A stretch of 14,246 nucleotides of DNA, from NCBI GenBank assembly GCA_002085465.1, contig NBML01000042.1, positions 1 to 14,246 on the forward strand. The letters run 5' to 3'. The notes under the pieces were generated by a model, which saw only the letters and a list, made by a program, of their open reading frames with translations, ran no database searches and was not told the origin of the DNA. Origin of the DNA: Desulfobacteraceae bacterium 4572_89 (GTDB lineage: Bacteria; Desulfobacterota; Desulfobacteria; Desulfobacterales; Desulfobacteraceae). Made by a program: the position numbers and the translations under genes. Shown here one piece after another: positions 7,619 to 14,246 of the stretch (position 1 is the stretch's first letter; each line of letters opens with the position of its first letter).

Positions 7619-9127
7619 ATGGGAAATCCTATGGAAAAAATAAAACTGGCGCCGGAAGAAAGACAATTCTTCAAGACCGTTTATAATGCGGCCTTTGCCA
7701 ACCCCTTCAGCGAATTGAGGGAAAGGCTGGACCAAAAAATTGCCGGTCTGTTTCCTTCTGCCACCCGGAGGGAAAGCAAGGATAAAGGCGTCAGGGAAGT
7801 GGATCTCAGACTGAAAAAGCTGGAAACAGAAAACAAGGGCAATATCAATGACTACCAGGATGAAGACCGGAAAATCCTGCAGGTAGTATATCTATTTGAT
7901 GTTTTCCATAAATTCCGGGATAGATTTGACCAGCTCATCAAAGACCAGATCAAGGCCCAGAATACCCCGGTAAAAGTAACCTTTGTTGAGGATGCAAGAA
8001 CAATGATGCTTCAAAAGGGTTTTGATATCCAAACTTTTTACCATTATTTTGCCCTGTCCTACCAGCTGCGGCGGGCATTTTATTTTATTTCCCACTCCCT
8101 TGTGGGCAGCAGCCCCTGTATGCAGAGTCTGAAAAAGCATTTATGGTACAATGTATTCACCTATAATATAGAGTTATACGACAATGTTTTATGGGACAGG
8201 ATGGAAGATTTTTCAACCCTGCTTCTAGGGGAGACAGGTACTGGAAAGGGAACCGCTGCCCAGGCCATTGGGCGAAGCGGTTATATCCCCTTTGATGAAA
8301 AAAAAGGATGTTTTGTTGAAAGTTTTACCCAGGCTTTTTCCTCTTTGAATCTTTCCCAATACCCTGAGACCCTCCTGGAATCGGAACTCTTCGGCCATAC
8401 AAAAGGAGCATTTACCGGTGCAATTGAAGACTACCAGGGGGTGTTTAACAGGTGCAGCCCCCACGGGTCCATATTGCTGGATGAAATCGGAGAGATCCCG
8501 AACCATGTTCAGATCAAACTTTTACGGGTCCTCCAGGAAAGAAGCTTTTCCCCTGTGGGCACCCATACCATATCCCGGTTTAATGGCCGGGTCATTGCCG
8601 CTACCAACCGTCCCAGGGAAGAGATTATGGGAGGCAAAATCTTCAGGGATGATTTTTATTATCGGTTATGCTCAGATATCATAGAGGTTCCGCCTCTGAG
8701 AACCCGCATACAAGAATCTTCTTCAGAGCTGGATGACCTTTTAAATTTTTCCATCCACCGCATGACCGGCATGCATTCAAAAAAATTGATTGAAAAAGTA
8801 AAAAGAATTATTGACCGCAGGCTGGGAAAGAATTATCAATGGCCAGGAAATGTCAGGGAGTTGGAGCAATGCGTAAGAAGCGTGCTGCTTCGCAGGGATT
8901 ACAAAGGCAAAGACACTAAAAAAACAGAAGAGTTATCCCTTTTAAAGATCCTTCAGCAGGGCCTGGAAGAAAAGACCATTACAGTACCAGATCTTGTGGC
9001 TGGATACTGCAGACTGCTTTATGACTCCCTTGGCACCTATGAAAAGGTAGCCCGGAAAACAGGGCTGGACCGGCGAACCATTAAAAAATATATTGTCAAC
9101 CAGAAAACGAATCAGAAAAAAGGATAA
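7619..9127 (+). CDS. Sigma-54-dependent transcriptional activator (AAA+ / Fis-type HTH) with unknown N-terminal domain
   Basis: Enhancer-binding protein that would use ATP to open sigma-54 RNA polymerase promoters. The 502-residue product has an N-terminal part of about 180 residues in which I recognise no receiver, GAF or PAS domain. The AAA+ core follows: Walker A GETGTGKG (204-211), sigma-54 loop GAFTGA (263-268) after ELFGHTK, Walker B LLDE (D288, E289), the FRDDFYYRL arginine-finger region (342-350) and WPGNVREL. A C-terminal helix-turn-helix lies at about 472-496 (TYEKVARKTGLDRRTIKKY). Walker A ends in Gly where the family usually has Glu. The start is uncertain: ATG at 7619 lacks a Shine-Dalgarno, while ATG at 7631 has GGGA 6 nt upstream and may be the true one. 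It is divergent from the synthase, which has a candidate sigma-54 promoter, so it is the likely activator of that gene; the signal is unknown. The acyltransferase follows after 7 bases, probably co-transcribed. Confidence 0.93.
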   Translation: MGNPMEKIKLAPEERQFFKTVYNAAFANPFSELRERLDQKIAGLFPSATRRESKDKGVREVDLRLKKLETENKGNINDYQDEDRKILQVVYLFDVFHKFRDRFDQLIKDQIKAQNTPVKVTFVEDARTMMLQKGFDIQTFYHYFALSYQLRRAFYFISHSLVGSSPCMQSLKKHLWYNVFTYNIELYDNVLWDRMEDFSTLLLGETGTGKGTAAQAIGRSGYIPFDEKKGCFVESFTQAFSSLNLSQYPETLLESELFGHTKGAFTGAIEDYQGVFNRCSPHGSILLDEIGEIPNHVQIKLLRVLQERSFSPVGTHTISRFNGRVIAATNRPREEIMGGKIFRDDFYYRLCSDIIEVPPLRTRIQESSSELDDLLNFSIHRMTGMHSKKLIEKVKRIIDRRLGKNYQWPGNVRELEQCVRSVLLRRDYKGKDTKKTEELSLLKILQQGLEEKTITVPDLVAGYCRLLYDSLGTYEKVARKTGLDRRTIKKYIVNQKTNQKKG

Positions 9128-9134
9128 AAAACAG

Positions 9135-10028
9135 ATGCTTTATTTTTTACCCTCTCCCCTCAAAGGTATTTTGTCCCTCCTTCTCTATACGCTGAACACC
9201 ATAATTTTAAGCACCCCTTTGATCATTCTGACTATTTTCAAATTTATAATCCCCCTGGCACCTGTCATTGTGATCATAGACAAGGCCCTTATTAACATTG
9301 CCACCCTGTGGATCAGCATAAATTCATTGAACAATAAATTATTCTGCAAAATTGAATGGGATATCCGGGGCCTGGGAAAATTAAAAAAAAAAGACTGGTA
9401 TCTGGTCATGTCCAACCACCAGTCCTGGGTAGATATCCTGGTGCTGCAAAAGGTATTAAACCGTAAAATTCCCATGCTGAAATTTTTTTTAAAAAAAGAA
9501 CTGATCTGGGTTCCTTTTCTAGGCCTTGCCTGGTGGGCAATGGATTTTCCATTCATGAAACGGTATTCAAAAAAAACCCTTGAACAAAAGCCCCATTTAC
9601 GGGGCAAAGACCTTGAAAATACAAAAAAAGCCTGTGAAAGATTCAAGCACACACCCATATCAATCATGAATTTTGTGGAAGGAACAAGATTTACACCCCA
9701 AAAAAAAAAGGTTCAGGGATCAAGTTTTGATAACCTGCTGGACCCAAAAGCCGGGGGCATTGCGTTTGTTATTGGCTCCATGGGAGAGTATCTCCATAAA
9801 ATCATTGATGTCACCATTGTATACCCGGGCACCCCGCCCAGCTTCTGGGATTTTATCTCCGGCAAGGCCAGGAAAATTATTATTGATTTTGAGGTATTGG
9901 AGATGAGCCAGACATTAAAAGGGGATTATTTCAATGATAAGGAACACAGGGCTGTATTCTGTGAATGGCTCAACCAGATATGGAAAAAAAAGGATAAAAA
10001 GATAAGCCGGCTGCAGACTTTAGTTTAA
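9135..10028 (+). CDS. PlsC-family membrane acyltransferase, YihG-like
   Basis: Acyltransferase of the lysophosphatidate acyltransferase superfamily, expected to move an acyl chain from a CoA or ACP donor to a lysophospholipid at the inner membrane. The 297-residue product begins with hydrophobic segments (about 9-60). It then has the catalytic NHQSWVD motif (H95-X4-D100), the substrate-binding FVEGTR motif (180-185), and WVPFLGLAWW and PFMKRYS strings very like E. coli YihG, whose length it also matches. I chose ATG 9135, which has AGGA 10 nt upstream and lies 7 bases after the activator stop. An ATG at 9093 in the same frame would add 14 basic residues and overlap the activator by 35 bases. 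The gene contains several long A-runs (A10 at 9383-9392 and 9700-9709). Beside a lipid synthase it may insert the synthase product into phospholipid; this is inferred. Its stop overlaps that of the convergent gene. Confidence 0.92.
   Translation: MLYFLPSPLKGILSLLLYTLNTIILSTPLIILTIFKFIIPLAPVIVIIDKALINIATLWISINSLNNKLFCKIEWDIRGLGKLKKKDWYLVMSNHQSWVDILVLQKVLNRKIPMLKFFLKKELIWVPFLGLAWWAMDFPFMKRYSKKTLEQKPHLRGKDLENTKKACERFKHTPISIMNFVEGTRFTPQKKKVQGSSFDNLLDPKAGGIAFVIGSMGEYLHKIIDVTIVYPGTPPSFWDFISGKARKIIIDFEVLEMSQTLKGDYFNDKEHRAVFCEWLNQIWKKKDKKISRLQTLV
10025..10028. other. Convergent stop codons sharing the palindrome TTAA
   Basis: The acyltransferase stop TAA (10026-10028, plus) and the FapA-like stop TAA (10025-10027, minus) overlap inside the self-complementary TTAA. 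No intergenic space exists for a terminator between the two convergent units, and no clear hairpin plus T-run was seen around the junction. Confidence 0.9.
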
Positions 10029-12031
10029 ATATTTTGAATCTGCATCTCGTGAACTATGCTGTTTTCAGAATCCTCTGATGGGCGAATCACTTCCATCACC
10101 CTTGCATGTCGGATAACCTGCTCCACTATCATCTCGCTGTGCTTTCCAGAGATAACGGTTGCCGTTTGAATCTCCCCATCCACGGTTACAACTGCCTTGC
10201 CTGGATTTTCTTTGGCCCATTTAACAAGATTATTCTTTTCATGGAACAGTTCACCAAGTTTTTTAGCCAGAAAATCAATGTTCTTATCCGTTTTTTCTAT
10301 TGCCTCTTCAATGGCCTCACTCTTTTCAAAACATTGATCCAGAATTTTCTCCGCATTATCGGCATTGATCTTTAGTTGTTCCAAATGCTGGCTCAAGTTT
10401 TCCGAGGAATCCGAGGAAGAGGTGTCATTGTTATCAGTTTTTAACTGGATTTGTCTCTGCTCAATCTGGGACCTGTCCTGAATTTGGGCAAGTTTGGAGA
10501 TCTTCTGCTGAAACACCTGGTCCTGCTCTTTTAGTTTTTCTTTTTTCTCCTTATGATCCTGGATTTTTTCTTTCAGCTTGTTGGCCATGGTTTTATTTTT
10601 TTCAAGCTCTTTTTCGGTAAATATGTCATACCCCACCTTGATCATATTGGGTGCGGCCATTTCAGTCCCAATATTTCTGGCATTGACACCCATTTTAGCA
10701 GTCACCCTGGATGAAATAAGCTTGCCGTTTTCAATGGAGCATGACCCTGAACTTTCAATGTCTGAATCAACAATCTCGGTTGCCGCATGGACATTGCCCA
10801 TGCAGATGATCTCTGACTTGTGTATAAACTTGGCAAAGACATTTCCCCTGGCATATATTTTACCCTCATTAATACCGCCTGCAACCACCAGATCCCCCTG
10901 TGCTTCAACAATCCCGCCGTCCAGTTCAATGGTTTTAATATCATTGCCCCGCACCCTGAACCCGGATTTAATACAGCCCTTGATATTCACATTGCCGTCA
11001 TAATCAACATGGCCAGTCTCATAATCCACATCACCACTGGTTGTATACTCTTCATGGACAAAAATCACACCTGACAGAGTATATTTAGGATATCCCCGTA
11101 CTGCTGCCAGAACCTTAAGGCCATCCTCGGACAGTTTTGCACCTTTCCCTAATCGCAAAGGGATATCATTGCCGGCCAGGGCCTCCACCTCTTCCCCGTA
11201 AATATTCTGTCCACACCTGGATTTCACCATGGGAGTTTTTTCCGCCAGAACTGTTCCTTTGTCCACAAGGGGGATCTCCCCTCGCTGCTTGAAATCAATA
11301 TTCCCGTCTGAATCAAGACCACCAGCCTTGAGATAATCAGTATTAAAAAAAAACTCAAGTTTTGCATCCTGCCCCTGGATAAGCTTAGTTCCCTGGGCCA
11401 CTCTAAATGACTGGGTTTTAAAGCCCGATGATCTGATAAAACCATCAGCCATAAAATCACTGGAAACCTGTAGTTTGATACCGCCAGTTATTATTTCAGG
11501 TTCAAGCAGGTCGCTGTTCTCTTTTTTAATTTCAACTTTTTTGGGTGGGTTTGGTTCCAGGGCTTTTTGTCCGGGCTGATTTTTCTGGCTGGCATTTAAA
11601 TTTTTATCCATCTGCCTTACCCTGTTTTGCAGCTTAAGAATATAATTGCGCTGTTTTGCTGTCAGCATACCGGCTTCCACCATGAGGTCACCAATCAGAC
11701 GGGGCTTTTGTTTTCCTCTTATACTGGCCAGCTGTTCCTCCAGGGCAAGGTCCAGCACTGTTTTGTTTATAAATCCCTTGGCAATGGCAATGGCACCGAA
11801 TTTATATTCCTTTTGACGGATCTCAAGGGTTTTTACAGCCCGGGAAAGCCTTTCCATATTCTTGGCTGACACAAGTTCATTGGAACATAAATATTCTGTA
11901 AGGTCTTTTTCAAGGTTGCTGGAATTTTTGCACAGGGCCAGGCCTTTTTCCAATTCCTCTTTTTTAATCAGCTTGTTCTTTACCGCCAGAAGCCCGATCA
12001 GGGGAATCTGATTTGTTCGCCCATTTGTCAT
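10025..12031 (-). CDS. FapA-like DUF342 protein with beta-helix and coiled coil
   Basis: The 668-residue product belongs to the FapA/DUF342 family (polymer-like beta-helix proteins; FapA of Vibrio vulnificus is tied to polar flagellar control). Residues 1-~135 hold two FG-IA-x-GFI / IGDLM-x-AGML segments that resemble the small helical modules at the N-terminus of type II/IV secretion ATPases. About 190-470 is Gly/Asp-rich with short repeated strands (VRGNDIKTIELDGGIVEAQGDLVVAGGI and similar), typical of the right-handed beta-helix. About 475-605 is Lys/Glu/Gln-rich and predicted coiled coil, followed by a small C-terminal beta region. No signal peptide or membrane helix is seen. The start has GGAG 5 nt upstream. 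It lies 18 bases after the IspH-UbiA gene and is probably the last gene of the parB operon. Its role here is unknown; a pole-related or scaffolding function is a guess from family and parB context. Confidence 0.88.
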   Translation of the reverse strand: MTNGRTNQIPLIGLLAVKNKLIKKEELEKGLALCKNSSNLEKDLTEYLCSNELVSAKNMERLSRAVKTLEIRQKEYKFGAIAIAKGFINKTVLDLALEEQLASIRGKQKPRLIGDLMVEAGMLTAKQRNYILKLQNRVRQMDKNLNASQKNQPGQKALEPNPPKKVEIKKENSDLLEPEIITGGIKLQVSSDFMADGFIRSSGFKTQSFRVAQGTKLIQGQDAKLEFFFNTDYLKAGGLDSDGNIDFKQRGEIPLVDKGTVLAEKTPMVKSRCGQNIYGEEVEALAGNDIPLRLGKGAKLSEDGLKVLAAVRGYPKYTLSGVIFVHEEYTTSGDVDYETGHVDYDGNVNIKGCIKSGFRVRGNDIKTIELDGGIVEAQGDLVVAGGINEGKIYARGNVFAKFIHKSEIICMGNVHAATEIVDSDIESSGSCSIENGKLISSRVTAKMGVNARNIGTEMAAPNMIKVGYDIFTEKELEKNKTMANKLKEKIQDHKEKKEKLKEQDQVFQQKISKLAQIQDRSQIEQRQIQLKTDNNDTSSSDSSENLSQHLEQLKINADNAEKILDQCFEKSEAIEEAIEKTDKNIDFLAKKLGELFHEKNNLVKWAKENPGKAVVTVDGEIQTATVISGKHSEMIVEQVIRHARVMEVIRPSEDSENSIVHEMQIQNI

Positions 12032-12049
12032 AAAATCTCCTGGATTTTA

Positions 12050-13762
12050 TTAAATAAAGCCTGCCAGTATTCCAGTGAATAAAAACGAAGATTCAAGCAA
12101 AAATTCGTATTGTCTACCAGATAGCAGACTGTCATTTTTATGAAGTCTGATCAATAAAAGCATAAAAAGAGGGGCAAAGGCAAGCAGGAATGCATTATTA
12201 ACGAATAAACCAATAAAATAAAAAAACAGAAGGATAAAAATATCAAACACAAGCACATAAAGAATAAGACGAAAACTTTTCTGTTCTCCCAATAGAATGG
12301 GAAGAGTTTCTTTTCCCGCAATCCTGTCTCCCTGAATGGCCAAAACGTCAAAAAAAGCGGTCCTGGCAAAGACCAGGCCAGTTGAAAAAACCAGGGTGAC
12401 CAGCATCACAGGAGCGGGACCGGAATTAACAATGGCCGGCAGCAGACTTGTAACGATTCCCCATGCAATGGCGATGAGGATGGTCTTAGAACCAGGTATA
12501 TCCTTAATCCGGGAAACCTTCCTGTCTCCGAAAACAGGGGGGATAATATTCAAATTATAGGACAGGCCCAGAAGAGTCATTACCAAAAGAAGTAAAAAAG
12601 AAACCTTACCTGTGGTATAGGCAAGATAGAGCCCGGCTGCCCCGGAACCCATGGCCAGTACTGCCATATACTGCAGGTGCTTCCTGTAAAAATCTGCCCG
12701 ATCAGGATTGTTATAAACATCTGATTTAATCGTAAATATATTATTCAGTATCTGCATTGACAGCACATAGAACATGGCAATGGCAGAATGAACAAGGGTC
12801 TGGGAATAACCCTGGATCATGTTACAGGCATAAGTCAGGGCGCCGGCCCCTGCAGCCAGCAGCAGGTTGGTTTTAAGTAAAAATTCCCTGATCCATACAA
12901 ATAATCCAATTATGGGAAGTTGTTTCCGGAGGTTACGCTCCACCCTGGCACAGGTATCCCTGATAATCCAGTTGGGTGTGGAAGCACCTGCTGTAATGGC
13001 GATGGAGTCTGACCGGGCAAGGGCCTTATAATCTATTTCAGAAGCATCTTCGATATGAACAGCTGAAGTACCGGTTTCCAGGGCTACCTGGGCAAGACGT
13101 TTTGTATTGCCGCTCTGTTTTCCGCCCACCACAATGATGGCATCATTTTTCAGGGCCAGCTGTCTTACCTCTGTCTGCCTTTTTTCTGTGGATCCGCAAA
13201 TGGTGCTGAAAATTTTATAATGGGGAGCATTCTGGGCACACCAGGTTTTAATCTCTTCATAAAATTCAGTGTTCTGGGTGGTCTGGGCAACCACTACTGC
13301 ATTTTCAAATGCAGGCAGGGCCTTGAGCTGCTCCATACTGGTAATTGTATGTCCTTTTCCCTGGGCATACCCCAGAAGGCCCACAACTTCGGGATGTCTT
13401 TTATCCCCGATAATAATAGTATCATAATTTCTCCGGGCATATTTATTAATGATCCCCTGAACACGGATCACCCGGGGACAGGTGGCGTTCATAACCGCGA
13501 ATCCGGCTTTTTCCAGAGCCTTTTCATCTTCCAGTGGTACCCCGTGGGCCCGGATCAGAACGATGCCATTTCCTTTTTCAGGAATGGTGTCCAGGCGAAA
13601 AATCTTTTTAGCTTCCAGCATTTCAAGGACCTGGGGATTGTGGATGAGCGGCCCATAGGTGAATATGGGTTCATGGGAAAGGTTGGAAGCGTCCAGAACC
13701 ATCTCAACTGCCCTTCTGACCCCCATACAGAATCCAGCCGTCTTTGCAACGGTTATTTTCAT
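12050..13762 (-). CDS. ispH: IspH (HMBPP reductase) fused to a UbiA-family membrane prenyltransferase domain
   Basis: Two enzymes in one 570-residue chain. Residues 1-~280 are IspH, the iron-sulfur enzyme that turns HMBPP into IPP and DMAPP in the last step of the MEP pathway. The three cluster cysteines are present (C12 in AGFCMGV, C95 in ATCPRV, C189 in TICGSTEKRQ), with the SGNTKRL and GASTPNWII substrate-site strings. Residues ~285-570 are a multi-pass UbiA-like domain with NNIFTIKSD (340-348) and DVLAIQGD (472-479) followed by RIAGKETLPILLG. By eye the family NxxxDxxxD motif has Thr344 for the first Asp, and the second motif has Ala475 for its middle Asp, so its catalysis or substrate may differ. 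Standalone IspH is about 310 residues. The ATG overlaps the parB stop (ATGA), suggesting translational coupling; its own Shine-Dalgarno is poor. The fusion could channel new prenyl diphosphate to a lipid or quinone acceptor (inference). Confidence 0.93.
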   Translation of the reverse strand: MKITVAKTAGFCMGVRRAVEMVLDASNLSHEPIFTYGPLIHNPQVLEMLEAKKIFRLDTIPEKGNGIVLIRAHGVPLEDEKALEKAGFAVMNATCPRVIRVQGIINKYARRNYDTIIIGDKRHPEVVGLLGYAQGKGHTITSMEQLKALPAFENAVVVAQTTQNTEFYEEIKTWCAQNAPHYKIFSTICGSTEKRQTEVRQLALKNDAIIVVGGKQSGNTKRLAQVALETGTSAVHIEDASEIDYKALARSDSIAITAGASTPNWIIRDTCARVERNLRKQLPIIGLFVWIREFLLKTNLLLAAGAGALTYACNMIQGYSQTLVHSAIAMFYVLSMQILNNIFTIKSDVYNNPDRADFYRKHLQYMAVLAMGSGAAGLYLAYTTGKVSFLLLLVMTLLGLSYNLNIIPPVFGDRKVSRIKDIPGSKTILIAIAWGIVTSLLPAIVNSGPAPVMLVTLVFSTGLVFARTAFFDVLAIQGDRIAGKETLPILLGEQKSFRLILYVLVFDIFILLFFYFIGLFVNNAFLLAFAPLFMLLLIRLHKNDSLLSGRQYEFLLESSFLFTGILAGFI

Positions 13763-14246
13763 GTAATACTGCTCAAAAGGTCCACAAGGCGATCAAATTC
13801 CAATTTGGATGTAAACTTGATTTCAATCCTGCCCTTTTCACCCTCTTTCTTGATTTTAACCTGGCTTTTAATCTGGGTTGAAATCCTGGTGGAGACCTTG
13901 TCCAAAAGAATTTTTTCAGTTGCTGAAATTTTCTTAGCCAGTTTTCTGGGTTCCTTTTTGGCCTGGTTAACCAGTCGTTCAGTTTCCCTTACAGAAAGCC
14001 CTCTATCCCGAACCTGTTTAAAAAGATAGAGTTGATTTTCCTCGGACCCTCCGCCCAAAAGGGCCCTGGCATGTCCCATGGTAATTTTTTCAGAGAGAAG
14101 GCTCTCTTTTATTTTATTGGGAAGACTCCGCAAACGAAGAAGGTTTGCAATGGTAGAACGATTTTTACCTATTTTTTCGGCAACTTTTTCCTGGGTATGG
14201 CCAAACTCGTCATTGAGTCTGAAATATGCATCAGCCTCTTCCAGTA
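13759..14246 (-). CDS. parB: ParB/Spo0J chromosome-partitioning protein, 5' end cut by window edge
   Basis: The frame is open to the right edge, so the N-terminal CTPase domain is outside; 161 residues remain, ending at TGA 13759-13761. The first visible part is the ParB central DNA-binding helix-turn-helix (FGHTQEKVAEKIGKNRSTIA, then NLLRLRSLP), followed by the family string ITMGHARALLG. A Lys/Glu-rich linker leads to the short C-terminal dimerisation segment (GRIEIKFTSKLEFDRLVDLL). ParB binds parS sites near the origin and works with ParA in chromosome segregation. A parA gene would be expected just off the right edge. The stop overlaps the ispH start by 4 bases, so the downstream genes are probably read from the same transcript. 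An internal ATG at 14133 is not the start: the homology continues upstream of it. Confidence 0.93.
   Translation of the reverse strand, partial: LEEADAYFRLNDEFGHTQEKVAEKIGKNRSTIANLLRLRSLPNKIKESLLSEKITMGHARALLGGGSEENQLYLFKQVRDRGLSVRETERLVNQAKKEPRKLAKKISATEKILLDKVSTRISTQIKSQVKIKKEGEKGRIEIKFTSKLEFDRLVDLLSSIT

Noticed and set aside
7550..7735. 61-codon minus-strand open frame across the activator start
   Set aside because: It covers the twin repeats and the activator N-terminus and has no supporting motif or ribosome site.
9093..9134. Upstream in-frame ATG (9093) for the acyltransferase
   Set aside because: It overlaps the activator by 35 bases, adds a basic peptide that is just the activator tail in another frame, and has no Shine-Dalgarno; ATG 9135 has AGGA and fits the family length.
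9185..9667. 160-codon minus-strand open frame
   Set aside because: It is antisense to the acyltransferase, whose catalytic motifs are intact.
13220..14029. 269-codon plus-strand open frame
   Set aside because: It is antisense to the well-supported ispH and parB genes and crosses their junction; the translation resembles no family.
13759..14133. parB starting at the internal ATG 14133
   Set aside because: The frame stays open to the window edge and the upstream residues continue the ParB helix-turn-helix, so the gene is cut by the edge rather than short.

Overview
The window looks like chromosomal DNA of a Gram-negative anaerobe of the Desulfobacteraceae type (Desulfobacterota). This is inferred from three things: moderate GC with Shine-Dalgarno-led genes, an IspH-type isoprenoid gene fused to a UbiA-type membrane domain beside parB, and a giant Pfa-like secondary-lipid synthase paired with a sigma-54 activator. 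No rRNA or other marker fixes the species. No tRNA, rRNA, CRISPR array, insertion sequence or integrase was seen.

Left half (1-7288, minus strand). One reading frame fills the whole region and runs off the left edge: at least 2429 codons without a stop. Its domain order is two nitronate-monooxygenase/PfaD-like enoyl-reductase barrels (the first degenerate), a complete ketosynthase, a second ketosynthase that keeps Cys but has lost both catalytic His, a short pentapeptide-repeat linker, a malonyl-type acyltransferase, and the start of a third ketosynthase with extra sequence before its Cys. This is a multi-domain iterative fatty-acid/polyketide synthase of the broad Pfa/secondary-lipid class. 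Carrier-protein, ketoreductase and dehydratase domains are not in the window and would lie to the left.

Middle (7289-7618). A 330-base AT-rich divergent control region holds a candidate sigma-54 (-24/-12) promoter aimed at the synthase, a 31-bp dyad in the synthase leader, phased TGTACA-type dyads about two helical turns apart, a CGCGC/GCGCG inverted repeat, and a twin AGCC/GGCT inverted repeat just before the divergent gene.

Right of this (7619-10028, plus strand). A sigma-54-dependent activator (AAA+ with GAFTGA and a Fis-type HTH, but an unrecognised N-terminal domain) is followed after 7 bases by a PlsC-family acyltransferase resembling E. coli YihG. The simplest reading is a three-part lipid locus: the activator switches on the synthase, the synthase makes an unusual acyl chain, and the acyltransferase puts it into membrane phospholipid. 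The link is inferred from position and promoter sequence, not shown.

Right end (10025-14246, minus strand). A tight operon runs leftwards from the edge: parB (5' end cut), an IspH-UbiA fusion whose ATG overlaps the parB stop, and a FapA/DUF342 protein 18 bases later. Its last stop codon overlaps the acyltransferase stop in the 4-bp palindrome TTAA, so the two convergent units meet with no intergenic DNA.
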